A stretch of DNA of 64,000 nt from Sinisalibacter aestuarii (GCF_027923545.1 NZ_BROH01000017.1:1-64000), one strand, 5' to 3'. Shown: positions 55,366 to 64,000, numbered from the stretch's first letter. Made by a program: numbers and translations. The notes: generated by a model not told the origin, from the letters alone.

Positions 55366-55385
55366 CCGAACACGCATGTGTTCGG
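55366..55385. repeat. Perfect 8-bp inverted repeat
   Basis: CCGAACAC-GCAT-GTGTTCGG is a perfect 8-bp stem with a 4-nt loop, in a GC-rich stretch (55234-55640) that otherwise lacks a convincing gene. Its distance of about 220 bp from the mobC start allows a transfer- or replication-related role. Long ORFs here are antisense to one another and have artificial compositions. Confidence 0.6.
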
Positions 55386-55640
55386 ACGGAACCGCGGGCG
55401 GGCGCAAACCCCACCGACAGGGCGGACAGGCAGGGTCAAGGAGGGCCAGATTTGGCTTGCCAAATCTCTGCCGCAAAAACCGGGAGGCCCTGGCCGATAG
55501 GTTTTTGTGGATGGCCCCCTTGAGGCTGACTGGCCGGTCTGTCGCGGCCTGATCATTCCGGGCGGCGATCGTCCTTTGAGCGCGAGGATACCGACACCAA
55601 GCGGAAGTCGCTGTGGGCGTTCACACGCGCCGGTGACGGC

Positions 55641-55705
55641 ATCCCTGGAACAGGGATCGGGCCACCCCAAGATCGTCCTGGGGCGGCCCATCCTCTTGAG
55701 AGGAT
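55641..55705 (-). terminator. Three consecutive hairpins after the small gene
   Basis: Immediately after the stop of the 68-aa gene come ATCCTCT-tg-AGAGGAT (55690-55705), a 10-bp stem with one mismatch (GGGCC.CCCCA / TGGGG.GGCCC, 55659-55689), and ATCCCTG-gaa-CAGGGAT (55641-55657). There is no U-tract, so transcription termination would be weak or of another type. Such arrays also fit recombination or origin elements. Confidence 0.4.
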
Positions 55706-55912
55706 TCAGTCCTGGGGATCCTTCGCGCTCGGCGGGAACATCACCAGCTCCGAGACCGCGACCGGGAAGTCGAGCTTGAGGCTGAAGAACTCCGAGCCAT
55801 CCCCATTGCGGGTGTTGCGGAACATCGCACCCACGCGCTGAAAACGGGTGCGCTCCTGGCCATCGGTATCGGTGAACTTGACGGGGACGGTGGCGACGTA
55901 GTGGTTGGTCAT
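55706..55912 (-). CDS. Small conserved-looking protein (68 aa)
   Basis: The protein has natural composition and a clear ribosome site (AAGGAG about 8 nt before the ATG). The N-terminal HYVATVPVKFTDTDG and GAMFRNTRNGDGSEFFSLKLD suggest a small beta-rich fold, perhaps single-stranded-DNA-binding-like, but I cannot name the family. A decayed copy lies on the opposite strand at 56100-56290, which supports it being a real gene. The three hairpins follow its stop. Confidence 0.7.
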   Translation of the reverse strand: MTNHYVATVPVKFTDTDGQERTRFQRVGAMFRNTRNGDGSEFFSLKLDFPVAVSELVMFPPSAKDPQD

Positions 55913-56099
55913 TTGGGTTACTCCTTATTGCGATGAGGATCACCCAGCACGGGGGCAAGAGGACCGGTCGCAAGCGCAAATGCGGAGGGTCCGCGGCCCC
56001 GCCGTGGAAGCCGTATTTGTGCTTGCCGAAGCGTGAGCTGAGGGCACGAACGGGCCGACCCCGTGCGATCCACATGCATAGCAAAAAGGAGGGACCCGA

Positions 56100-56290
56100 T
56101 TGACCTGTGCCATCACGCAGTCGCCACCATCCGCGTCCACGTCCTGCCGAACCTGGCCGGGGTGCTGATGACGCCCGCCCGCGTGGATGCGATGTTCCGA
56201 AACACCACCCGAGGGTTGTGCAGGTCTTCAGCCTCATGTGCGACGTCTCGCCCCCTCGGTCTTGCGCTGCTGATGATGTGCGAGGTGCGC
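56100..56290 (+). pseudogene. Decayed inverted duplicate of the 68-aa gene
   Basis: The plus strand here repeats the minus-strand gene at 55706-55912, including its upstream region: GATCC.CAT, GCAA, then AAGGAG-nn-ACCC before TTGACC in place of ATGACC. In one frame it retains VATIRVHVLP and VDAMFRNT, while VFSLMCDVS continues in another frame, so frameshifts break it. The two copies are oriented towards each other's backs, as after an inverted duplication. Not expected to make a functional product. Confidence 0.65.
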
Positions 56291-56403
56291 ACCATCCCCA
56301 GCCCGTACCGATGTGGATGGGCCGAACTCTGACGGGCTGGGTAGAGGGATGACGGTGCTGGCCGCCGCGAGTTGCTGAAAAAGTGTGACCGATCGCACGC
56401 GCC

Positions 56404-56428
56404 ATGAGACATGACGAAAGGGCCGCGC
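56404..56428 (-). repeat. Copy of a 25-bp segment found after the DUF2493 gene
   Basis: CATGAGACATGACGAAAGGGCC (approximate, plus strand) matches CATGAGAAACGACGAAAGGGCC near 57558-57578 with a few mismatches. Both copies lie just past the stop of a leftward gene. Here a less regular GC-rich stem precedes it, so it may be a diverged terminator. Confidence 0.5.
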
Positions 56429-56451
56429 CAAGCACGACCCCGTTACGGCCA

Positions 56452-57477
56452 TCACGCGCCCAAGCTGTCGAGCAACCCGCTGGTATCAGGCATTCGCTTC
56501 AGCGAGTTGCCGATGTGCTCCCGCCAGCGCGGCCCAACCTCCATTGCGGTGGCATAGGCCCGAGCCAGATCATCGGGCCGGTCCTCGGCCATCGCTTCGA
56601 TAAGGAAAGCCGCCTGCTCGCGGTCCTTCGCGGATTTCAGGCTCCCTGCCCCATCGCGGCGCCGGTCGGCAATGATCAGTTTGTGGATCGCATAGCGTTC
56701 CGGGCGGGGCACCTGCACCAGAACGCCGGATCTATAGATCGCCGCCGCGTGGATCGGCTCAGCGATCAGGAAGTTGAGATAGTTCAATCCTTGGGCGTTC
56801 ACGCCCAAGGCTGGCAGATCACGGATGGTCTCATCTCCGAACGCCGGTGTGAGAAACTCGACCAACTGGCCGCTGCCACCTTGGGCCCATCGCCATGTCC
56901 GACCTTGGTCAAGAGCTGGCAGAGGATCGAATTTGAGCGCTGAGAACGTCTCCGCAAGACCCGGGTCGACCTGATCCTGCAACGCAACGCTGAGCTTCTC
57001 GAACTGCGCGATGTCGATGTCGCCAGTATTGGCCATACCGCCAATTGGCAGACGGATACCAAGCTCGCCTTCATAGAGGCGAAATGCATTGGTTCCGACG
57101 ATGGTGCCACCCAAACGGAAGGTTCCGGCTGCGGCCATGGCCGACAGGATGGACCCGGTCGCCCGGTCGATGGGCGTCATGCCTTCCGCACGCAAGAGCC
57201 GAACAAGCCGCGACCGTTCCGCCTGCCGATCCTTGGCCGTTGCGCGCAGCTCTTCGATCCGGTCGATGCGCGCGCGCGTCTCGTCGCTGTCTTCGCCGAT
57301 ATAGATGAACCGCATCTCCGTCCCGACACGGCGCGCGGCATACCAATAGGCCTTATCCCCACGCTCCTTGAGCGTGGGCTTGCCTTCGACACCGGACAAG
57401 GCGTCGTCCTTCAGAAGACGCACCAAGTCGGTATAGGCGCTCATCGCGATGCTGCTGAGGGGGGTCATGCCTATCAT
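56452..57477 (-). CDS. GSU2403-type nucleotidyltransferase-fold protein
   Basis: The protein is about 341 aa. The central part GGTIVGTNAFRLYEGELGIRLP followed by NTGDIDIAQFEKL resembles the minimal nucleotidyltransferase pattern (G-T/S...D-x-D) of the GSU2403 family; C-terminal ERYAIHKLIIADRR fits too. The N-terminus is helical and charged. Substrate unknown; related folds act as AbiEii-like toxins or nucleotide-modifying enzymes. ATG 57477 or 57468 (after IG) is the likely start; the upstream frame is a shadow. GATAGGTATA at 57501-57510 lies just upstream. Confidence 0.75.
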   Translation of the reverse strand: MIGMTPLSSIAMSAYTDLVRLLKDDALSGVEGKPTLKERGDKAYWYAARRVGTEMRFIYIGEDSDETRARIDRIEELRATAKDRQAERSRLVRLLRAEGMTPIDRATGSILSAMAAAGTFRLGGTIVGTNAFRLYEGELGIRLPIGGMANTGDIDIAQFEKLSVALQDQVDPGLAETFSALKFDPLPALDQGRTWRWAQGGSGQLVEFLTPAFGDETIRDLPALGVNAQGLNYLNFLIAEPIHAAAIYRSGVLVQVPRPERYAIHKLIIADRRRDGAGSLKSAKDREQAAFLIEAMAEDRPDDLARAYATAMEVGPRWREHIGNSLKRMPDTSGLLDSLGA

Positions 57478-57573
57478 TTCCAAGTTTTGCTTGGCATTCG
57501 TATACCTATCAAAACAAGAAATTGCTAGGCAAAGTGATTTGGAGAACGTCCACACCCATGAGAAACGACGAAA

Positions 57574-57593
57574 GGGCCGCCCGAAGGCGACCC
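57574..57593 (-). terminator. Rho-independent terminator
   Basis: On the minus strand GGGTCGCC-TTCG-GGCGGCCC forms an 8-bp stem (one G-U) with a stable UUCG loop, followed by TTTCGTCGTTT. It lies 8 nt after the DUF2493 stop and should end that transcript. Confidence 0.75.
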
Positions 57594-57600
57594 TCTCTCT

Positions 57601-58530
57601 TCAATCCTGCGACGCCTTCTTCGCCGGGTCGGCAACCCGCATGACCGTCAGGCCTTTCGCTTCCGCCTTCTGCCCGAGGTTCAGTGCAACCCCGTTGCCT
57701 CCGAAGAGAACAACCCCCGTCGCCGCGAACTTGTCGTCCAGCATTTCGTCGTTGCACTTGAACGGTGCCGCCCGCCCATGCGCGGACCAACGCGGATCGA
57801 AGCGCGCCTGCGCGACCCCGCGTGCCCGGGCCCATCGTGCCGCGATCATCTCCGCCCCGTGCTTGCCACCTTTGTGGCAGAGGAAGATCTCCTGGTTGCG
57901 GTTCTGCCTGATCCGCTCGCGAACCTTGTCGAGTGTGTTGAAGATCACATCGACATCGGTCCAGTCGGTGGCGCCTGAGACAATCAGGGGCACCCCCTCG
58001 ACTTTCGATTTCTCGGCGGTTTCGCGATCATGCTGCTCGAGGAGTTGCCGCGCCTCGAAGACCGCCCCGGTCTCTTGCGCCCGGATGCTTGCGCGCGACC
58101 CGGCTGCCGGGATGAAGGCGTGACCGGTCTCGATCTCGTAGCATTCCGCCGCCGCCTCGCTCATCACCTCGATGGCCCTGACAACCTCGCGCAGCTGCAG
58201 GAAGCGGGCCTGCGCCCCTTCGAGCGCGGTCTCGGCGATCTCCGATCCGTCGTGAGATTTTGCCAGCGCGCCGATCTTGTCGGCGGTGCGGTCGACCTCC
58301 TTGCCGAGCGCCACCTTGCGGCGCTGCAGGATCGTGGCGAGCCCATGGGCCAGCGGTTCGATTTCCGCCTCGAGTCCGGTCCCACGCAGCGGACCGAGCA
58401 GAGCCTCGAAGCTTTCGCGGATGATGTGGTCGGTCAGGACGTGATCTTCCGGGATCGGGAGCTGTGCGTCCTTCTCGGTCAGTCCGAAAAGTTCGATGGT
58501 CTCGTAGGTGTTTGCATTGTCGTAAGCCAT
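57601..58530 (-). CDS. DUF2493 (SLOG-like) protein
   Basis: The 309-aa protein has a helical N-terminal 180 residues and a C-terminal DUF2493/SLOG-type Rossmann domain: PLIVSGATDWTDVDVIF, LCHKGGKHGAEMIAARWARA, and FDPRWSAHGRAAPFKCND. SLOG domains bind nucleotides. In Rhodobacterales plasmids this protein is common near transfer genes, but its job is unknown. ATG 58530 has GGAGA 6 nt upstream and is chosen over the 17-codon extension. Confidence 0.8.
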   Translation of the reverse strand: MAYDNANTYETIELFGLTEKDAQLPIPEDHVLTDHIIRESFEALLGPLRGTGLEAEIEPLAHGLATILQRRKVALGKEVDRTADKIGALAKSHDGSEIAETALEGAQARFLQLREVVRAIEVMSEAAAECYEIETGHAFIPAAGSRASIRAQETGAVFEARQLLEQHDRETAEKSKVEGVPLIVSGATDWTDVDVIFNTLDKVRERIRQNRNQEIFLCHKGGKHGAEMIAARWARARGVAQARFDPRWSAHGRAAPFKCNDEMLDDKFAATGVVLFGGNGVALNLGQKAEAKGLTVMRVADPAKKASQD

Positions 58531-59331
58531 GTCTGGTCTCCAGTATTCGGTTGTGGAGCCACCACGTGAGTGTGGGGGCATGCCCGAATGCCTGGTTTCC
58601 GAATCTGCCCGGGTCAGGGACGGCGCAGCCGCCGGCTTGCCGGGCGCAAAAGTTTTCTGCGCGTAGCACCCGACACACGCACACCCTCACGCACGGGACC
58701 GCCCCGCGTCACAGGCCGTGCCCTCGCCGAAAAGTTTTGCGATCCTTGACGCGGGCTGATTTGGGGGCCATCCGGAGGATATGCTTCCGCACTCATGTGT
58801 GTGTGTTTTGACGGTAGGTTTGCCCGACCCGAGCAGGCAAACGGCCCGACCGGACGCGGGAGACGGATGAAGCGGCGGGATCGTTTTGCCCCGCAAAACA
58901 GACCAGAGCGCAATCCGGCGGAGCGGCCGGGGAGGGACGTGCTCGCGAAGCGGGCAAACCGGGATGCTAGGTGCGACGCCGCGGTGAGGCCGCATGGCCG
59001 AATGCGCGACGGACCGAAGGGCCGTTCTCCCCTGCGACACGCGAAGCCGAGCAGGGGAGGCCGCAAGGCTCTGGCCGAGGTTGATGTGCAGGGGCTACGC
59101 TTTAGGCTATACGGATTACTTCTCCAAGCTTGCGACGTGATCGGACGAAAACCGGTCATTCGCTGCAAATGCGAGGCTCTATTCTCAACGTTGTGATAAC
59201 CGACATTCAATCTGAAAAGCCACATCTGAGACAAACACCTCAAATCGCTCGAGTGGACATGTTCATAGCACGCGAAGTCACATGCCAAAAAAGGGGCGCG
59301 CATGGCACCATCGGAGGTATAGGTGAACACC
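58531..59331. other. Intergenic stretch without a convincing gene
   Basis: About 800 bp contain overlapping ORFs on both strands with Arg/Pro-rich, low-information products, which I read as shadows. AAAAGTTTT occurs at 58648-58656 and 58730-58738; the first lies in GCGCA-9 nt-TGCGC (58644-58662). The right third is more AT-rich and could carry control sites or a remnant gene. Confidence 0.5.
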
Positions 59332-62300
59332 CTATGAGCGCTTCAAATTCACCATGATATCGTTGGACCAGAATGGTTTTCCCACCGAGGAAATTATGTC
59401 GCGGTCATCAAGCCAACTGACAAGTTCGCTGTTTTGATTGGTCCTCTTGAGCGTAGGACGCGCATATCCAGTCTGGATACTGGAATATGGTTGAGGAAGC
59501 TGCGCCAAGACCTCACGAACCTGGGACTTGTCGAGCGTTTCGTGGAGAAGGTTGAGCAACTGGATCTGCGTGCTGACTGGCTCAGCGTTCACGATAATTG
59601 CTTTGACGATATCAGCAGTAAGTACGGGCAAGGTGGAACTTGTTTCCAAAAGGATCGGCCCGACAATACCGGCTCGCTCGGGAAGGCTGGGAAGCAAGCT
59701 TAGATCCATCAATTCGATAATCGCGCGTTTCTCACCATCAGAGACATCGGCACCAAGCAACCGTTCACGGAAGTCGTCGTCGATCGAGAAAGCACTGGGG
59801 TCCTGAAGATACGAGGCTATGTTCTCAGCGACAAATGCCGTCTGAAGATCGACTTCGCCCTCAAGTGCGGCCAAATTCCCAGCATCGAACGTGATACGTT
59901 GCTCTTCGATTAGAATTCGGCGCTTTCCGGTACTGACAGCTTCCGGGAATTTTTTGAACTCTTTTGGAAGTGCCCGAACATATGCCCGGTAAGTCTCATC
60001 TTGTAGATTATCTGCTTCGATCAGAAACTGACGAAGAGGATAAGCTTCCTTTGTGTCGGGTAATGGAACTTCCAAAAGGGCTGAGCGAATTTCATCCTTG
60101 CCAAGAAATTCAGTAAGAGCAGCACTATCAAAAACCTCCGACTGAATGAAACCAAGACAATTCGACCACGAAGGTGCGATCTGGGCCCCACGAACAACAA
60201 TACTCTGATATCGCTCAGGTACGACGTCGAGCTCTGGTAACTTTTTCACTTGGCGTAGGACGAAAGTTTCGACGGCTTCGACATCAAGTGCATCTCGGTC
60301 TAACACAGCCAATATCGCTTCGACATCCTCTTCGACGTTATCGTCCATTTCCAACAGCACGTTTGAGAAGTACTCAGCAAAATCGCTTTCCACCCGATCG
60401 AGTAGGGGTTTGGCTCTAGAATTTCGAATCCTGGAGTAATGCCGCTTACGCAGGGCGGGTCCAGTTTCTTCTCCGAGGATAGAGCCGAAGATGTACTCAA
60501 AGTTCGCAGCGCTCAAATGGTAGTGGCCAAGCTCGTACAACGTCTGGACGACCTGTGGATATTCATTGATCGCAGCAAGATCCTTCGTCTCGATTCGCAG
60601 TTCCTCGAGCTTGGCTGGGTCGACTCCTTCTAGAAGGTTGAGGATTTCATGGATATTGTCAGCCACGAACGTGCGGAGCTCAGCATGCTCTTCCCGCTCT
60701 CGAGCTAGAAGGGCAGGCGGAAGGTGTTCGATTATGCCCGCGATGTGTACGACTGCGGATGGATCTTCCATTGCCGCGGGGACGAAACCCCGCCAAGCCT
60801 CGACCAACCGCTTCATGAATTCGCCAACCTGCGATCCCGACGCATAGTAGGCTTGGAAGAACTCTTGCTGGTTCGGAAACTCATTTGCGAGGTATCCGAA
60901 GACCTTCCCGAGCCGATCTTTGTTCTCCTCGGTCTCCAGAAGCGCGTCAATGAGTCGGACGTTCAGTGCATAATCGAGGCCGAAATCGTCCTCCCTCATG
61001 CCCGCAATGACTTCACTAGGGTTATCGATCGGAAATCCTGGTTCTGGTGTCTGGAAGGCTCTGATCTGGATCAGGAACTTGTTGTCGTTTGGTGATAATC
61101 GCCCCGAATGGAACAGGGACGTGTATTGGTAGTAGCTGTCGTCGAGATAGCCCTCCAAAAGCAGGAAACGGGCGAGCTCGCCGCCGTCACCGAGTTCCTG
61201 GAAGAGGCCCTCAATCTCTTGACTGCTGGACCGCAGCAAGACGTTGAACTTGCTCGTACGAATAGTCTTGATCTGTTTTCGCAGATCGGCAATTCGCCTG
61301 ACCGCAGCCTTTTTCTGTGAGTCCGCCTTGTTCTGTATCGATTGCACTCGATCGGCATAGGTTGCTTCTGGATCGATGCTTGCTTGCAAACCAGAAATGT
61401 TTTGTTGGCGTCGGCCTTGGTTGAATGTGTTATAGTGAATGCTCTGTGTATTGATGAGCTCATCGAATTCTTCGTACTCGGATAGCTTGGCAGGTGCCAC
61501 AAACTGTTGTCCATTCCTACCGACGCCGGACACATTGGCTGGTAACGACTCTAGGAGCGCCATCGCGTAGATCCGTCTGAGCTCACGGATGTCCTTCGGG
61601 ACCTGCTTTTCAGCTGCTTCGATGCCGCGTTCAAGCTGCGCGATCTCAGATCGATGACTTTGTTCGCGAGCGGCGATGAGTTCGTCCTTGCGCCCCAAGA
61701 TTCCGGCAAGATGTCCTTCGCCGCGGTGGAGCCTTTCAAAATCCCTCGGGTAGACGTTCTTATAGATCAGCACGGCAAGAAGTTTTGTGGCGTCGAGAAC
61801 GTTTTCGCCATCTGTTTCCAAGTTCGCGACGTAGATCGCGTACTCGTTGAAGATGTTGTGAATGAGGCGAAGGTCACTTAGATAGCGCGACACTTCGCGT
61901 AGGAATTGCTGATCGAGACTTCCGTCCAACTCCAGCCGACTGCCCTGTGCCAGAACCATATCGATCGAGTTCGAACTGTTGATGATTGGAATGACTGGGA
62001 TGATGAACTCGAAGAACTTGGTCCGGTCTGTATTAACAAACATGTCGTCGCGTAGTGCATAGAGGAATCTAACCTTACGCTTTACTCCCACATTGCCGTT
62101 TACGAGACTGTTGATCTCGCGAAGAGTGACAAAGATGTCGGAATCCTCGAAGCGATCTAGATCCTCCACGACGACGAGGTCGTATCGAGTCGACTGGAAG
62201 AAGTATACAATCTCATCAAGGTGACGATTGAGGATAGAATCCTGATCCTCCGAGGACGGCCTTATTTCAATGTCTTTCAGCGAAATGCCTTTTAGCGACA

Positions 62301-62937
62301 AGCCAAAGCTGGCCACGTAGAAGTGATGGATTGCTGACCAAAGAAATATCAGCGCGAAAGCTGCTATCGAGATGTCTAGCCAATTCGTGAAATCGAAGGG
62401 CTTGAAGTACGATCCGTCAAAAATCCCGTTGCGATTGTGAAACGCATGCCAGACAGCGAGTATTCCGGAAAGAATGTAAAGTGAGCGGAAGATCGACCAG
62501 AAACTTGGCGATTGGATGCGTTTGAAGCGCGAGAGCGGCAGTTTGTCTGCATCTGCGCCATAGAGCAATTGCTGGAGTATGCTCCGCTCAATCTCCTGCC
62601 TAGTCACTGTGCGTTGTTCATCGCCTGCTTCGGGCAAAAAGGCGGCAAGCGAGATGTGCAAGGCCTTGCGGGGATAGGATTTCAGGAACGAACGGATGAT
62701 GCTGCTTTTGCCAGAACCATAAGGCCCAGTAAGAGCGATGTTTGAAACGTCAGGGCTCTCAGTCGCGAACGCCAAGGCGGCCGAATACACCCCTCCTTGG
62801 TCTGCTTCATCGGTGGGGGCAAGATCGACGAACTTCGCGGGCCCCTTTCGAGATGCAGATATTCGGCGCAACGTCTCGGCTAATTTGAAGAGCTTATCGG
62901 AGATACAGAGGAAGATTTTGGCGCGACTTATATACAT
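59332..62937 (-). CDS. YobI-like membrane P-loop NTPase
   Basis: The protein is about 1201 aa. DLAPTDEADQGGVYSAALAF, then Walker A IALTGPYGSGKSSIIRSFL (about residues 67-85), match the YobI-type KAP-related NTPase start. Two membrane helices follow (about 140-160 and 180-203), then Walker B RYDLVVVEDLDRFED. The 900-residue remainder is helical and repetitive. Related large NTPases often act as membrane-anchored sensors in anti-phage or toxin systems. ATG 62937 removes a 250-codon N-terminal extension that only mirrors the rhomboid gene. Confidence 0.8.
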   Translation of the reverse strand: MYISRAKIFLCISDKLFKLAETLRRISASRKGPAKFVDLAPTDEADQGGVYSAALAFATESPDVSNIALTGPYGSGKSSIIRSFLKSYPRKALHISLAAFLPEAGDEQRTVTRQEIERSILQQLLYGADADKLPLSRFKRIQSPSFWSIFRSLYILSGILAVWHAFHNRNGIFDGSYFKPFDFTNWLDISIAAFALIFLWSAIHHFYVASFGLSLKGISLKDIEIRPSSEDQDSILNRHLDEIVYFFQSTRYDLVVVEDLDRFEDSDIFVTLREINSLVNGNVGVKRKVRFLYALRDDMFVNTDRTKFFEFIIPVIPIINSSNSIDMVLAQGSRLELDGSLDQQFLREVSRYLSDLRLIHNIFNEYAIYVANLETDGENVLDATKLLAVLIYKNVYPRDFERLHRGEGHLAGILGRKDELIAAREQSHRSEIAQLERGIEAAEKQVPKDIRELRRIYAMALLESLPANVSGVGRNGQQFVAPAKLSEYEEFDELINTQSIHYNTFNQGRRQQNISGLQASIDPEATYADRVQSIQNKADSQKKAAVRRIADLRKQIKTIRTSKFNVLLRSSSQEIEGLFQELGDGGELARFLLLEGYLDDSYYQYTSLFHSGRLSPNDNKFLIQIRAFQTPEPGFPIDNPSEVIAGMREDDFGLDYALNVRLIDALLETEENKDRLGKVFGYLANEFPNQQEFFQAYYASGSQVGEFMKRLVEAWRGFVPAAMEDPSAVVHIAGIIEHLPPALLAREREEHAELRTFVADNIHEILNLLEGVDPAKLEELRIETKDLAAINEYPQVVQTLYELGHYHLSAANFEYIFGSILGEETGPALRKRHYSRIRNSRAKPLLDRVESDFAEYFSNVLLEMDDNVEEDVEAILAVLDRDALDVEAVETFVLRQVKKLPELDVVPERYQSIVVRGAQIAPSWSNCLGFIQSEVFDSAALTEFLGKDEIRSALLEVPLPDTKEAYPLRQFLIEADNLQDETYRAYVRALPKEFKKFPEAVSTGKRRILIEEQRITFDAGNLAALEGEVDLQTAFVAENIASYLQDPSAFSIDDDFRERLLGADVSDGEKRAIIELMDLSLLPSLPERAGIVGPILLETSSTLPVLTADIVKAIIVNAEPVSTQIQLLNLLHETLDKSQVREVLAQLPQPYSSIQTGYARPTLKRTNQNSELVSWLDDRDIISSVGKPFWSNDIMVNLKRS

Positions 62938-63179
62938 GAAAAGCAGTCTACCATGTCCACAAAATTTTCCCAGCCAAGTTATGGACTTAGTCGACAACGC
63001 TAGTGAAATTCTGAAGCTTGGCGCGGCCGCAGCGAAATCGCGCTTCGCCCGGAGTCTGTGAGTTCGCTCATCTCCAGATTTCGCACGCGCGGCAAATGGC
63101 CGGTAAGCGGGCTGCGGATGCAGCATCTTGACTGGTCGGTGAACGTAAGCATTGGGCCGATCACGTCTGGAGTACGACT

Positions 63180-63779
63180 TCAGTCCAGATCGACGCCGCC
63201 GAGGCGCGGCGCATGGACATGCGTTCGGATTAGGAACGCAGCGCCCGCGCCCGCGATAGCGCCGAAGAGATGCGCCTCCCACGACACGCCGGGTTGGCCC
63301 GGAAGAACGCCCCAGAGAATAGTGCCATAGAGGACACCGACCACCAGCGCCGCGCCCAGCGTGATCGGAGAGCGATCCACAAGACCGCGCGCGATGAGGA
63401 AGCCAAACCAGCCGAAGATTAGCCCCGACGCACCGATATGGATCGCCGAACTTCCGAACAGCCAGACAAGACCGCCGCCGAGGCCGATCACCACGGCGTT
63501 CACGGCCAGCAAGGCCCGCGTGGTCGTAGCCACCAGCAGCCCACCCATCACCAGGAGCGGCGGCGTATTGGCCATCAGGTGCGCGAAGCTTCCATGCAGG
63601 AGGGGCATGGCGATGACACCATCCAATCCGCTGACATGCCGGGGGATCAGGCCGAAGGCCGGGTTCAAACCGTAACCGAAGATCCAATTGACGGCCTGGA
63701 CCGCCCAGAGCAGCGCTACAAAGGCGACAAGCGCCGCGGTGCGCCCAAAGAAGACGCGCATGTGATCCCGGTTCATCAT
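63180..63779 (-). CDS. Rhomboid-family intramembrane protease
   Basis: The protein is about 199 aa with six hydrophobic segments. The catalytic Ser is in [16 protein letters not shown] and the His in [18 protein letters not shown], the GxSG and H-x-x-G pattern of rhomboids. It cleaves single-span membrane proteins inside the bilayer. The exact start is open: ATG 63779 or a GTG near 63803 with GAAGG upstream; the full frame reaches 63887. It probably lies outside the transfer region. Confidence 0.88.
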   Translation of the reverse strand: MMNRDHMRVFFGRTAALVAFVALLWAVQAVNWIFGYGLNPAFGLIPRHVSGLDGVIAMPLLHGSFAHLMANTPPLLVMGGLLVATTTRALLAVNAVVIGLGGGLVWLFGSSAIHIGASGLIFGWFGFLIARGLVDRSPITLGAALVVGVLYGTILWGVLPGQPGVSWEAHLFGAIAGAGAAFLIRTHVHAPRLGGVDLD

Positions 63780-63908
63780 GTTGGCGACAGTAGACGTCAC
63801 CACAGCGCCTTCATTGGTTTTCGCGCGCAGCACAGGGTGCCACCTCCGGGAAAGGGGGTCGCGGCGGCCAACCTCGGTAGGGCTCAAGCCAAGAGAATGG
63901 CTCCGATC

Positions 63909-64000
63909 TTAAACGGTGTTCCCAGGCCGCCGCGGCATGATTTCACGCTCGGGGCGCTTCAGGGCTTCGGCGTATTTACGGGCATTGTCGTCAATCGTGC
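63909..64000 (-). CDS. C-terminus of a gene entering from the right edge
   Basis: One minus-strand frame is open to the window end and ends in TAA at 63909. The visible residues are [19 protein letters not shown] followed by a Pro/Arg-rich tail ([10 protein letters not shown]), natural for a protein end. The family cannot be named from 30 residues. Confidence 0.5.
   Translation of the reverse strand, partial: TIDDNARKYAEALKRPEREIMPRRPGNTV

Noticed and set aside
55221-56435. A 404-codon open frame on the minus strand
   Set aside because: The product is Arg/Pro/Gly/Ser-rich without natural structure, overlaps the better-supported 68-aa gene in another frame, and spans the hairpins and the decayed duplicate.
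58614-59330. A 238-codon open frame on the minus strand
   Set aside because: Low-information composition, no ribosome site, and overlapping equally poor frames on the other strand; typical of GC-rich non-coding DNA.
62938-63687. N-terminal extension of the YobI-like gene
   Set aside because: The extra 250 codons mirror the rhomboid gene in another frame; the conserved NTPase start fits ATG 62937.
1-64000. CRISPR arrays, tRNA, rRNA, integrase or replication genes
   Set aside because: No regularly spaced repeats, cloverleaf-like sequences, or recombinase or Rep motifs were found on either strand.

Overview
The window looks like part of a large conjugative plasmid or integrative conjugative element from an alphaproteobacterium, most likely Rhodobacterales. 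The grounds are GC-rich coding, a VirB-type mating system next to a VirD4/VirD2-like mobilisation block, a DUF2493 protein, and many four-base stop/start overlaps. No replication initiator, partition pair, integrase, transposase, rRNA, tRNA or CRISPR array was seen, so the replicon type cannot be settled here. All names come from motif recognition; no search was run.

Left block (about 0.3-16.9 kb, minus strand). One tightly packed operon reads: tandem AAA+ ATPase, WYL regulator, phosphatase-ADP-ribosylglycohydrolase fusion, AddB-like nuclease, AddA/UvrD-like helicase-nuclease, a protein I do not recognise, a two-motif phospholipase-D-fold protein, an SNF2-type helicase and a MESH1-like HD hydrolase. 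The gene set looks like a multi-gene anti-phage system. I do not recognise it as a named one, and it is my best candidate for an undescribed system.

Middle block (17-32 kb, mostly plus strand). After an orphan gene and small accessory genes (a secreted protein and an XRE regulator with a nearby inverted repeat) comes a T4SS operon: murein transglycosylase, VirB2, VirB3, VirB4, a small lipoprotein, a second transglycosylase, VirB5, VirB8, VirB9, VirB10, VirB11, a DUF4177-like protein, an exported protein and VirB6.

Second defence block (32-50 kb, minus strand). A DNA phosphorothioation operon dndB-C-D-E-A is followed in the same direction by a PD-(D/E)xK nuclease candidate, a protein with a sigma-4-like HTH and alpha-CTD-like repeats, a PLD-helicase fusion, a small Dnd-associated protein, a second DndD-like ATPase, a Dnd-associated protein 4 homologue, and a membrane protein paired with a second DGQHR (DndB-fold) protein. 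DndFGH is not visible. The layout fits a phosphorothioation system coupled to a Pbe-like or otherwise non-DndFGH effector module. The dnd promoter carries three phased direct repeats.

Right block (50-64 kb, minus strand). VirD4, a MOBP-type relaxase and a MobC-like accessory gene complete the conjugation apparatus. A GC-rich stretch with several hairpins, a small gene and a decayed duplicate of that gene follows. Then come a nucleotidyltransferase-fold protein, a DUF2493 protein with a terminator, about 0.8 kb without a convincing gene, a giant YobI-like membrane P-loop NTPase, a rhomboid protease and the C-terminus of one more gene at the right edge.
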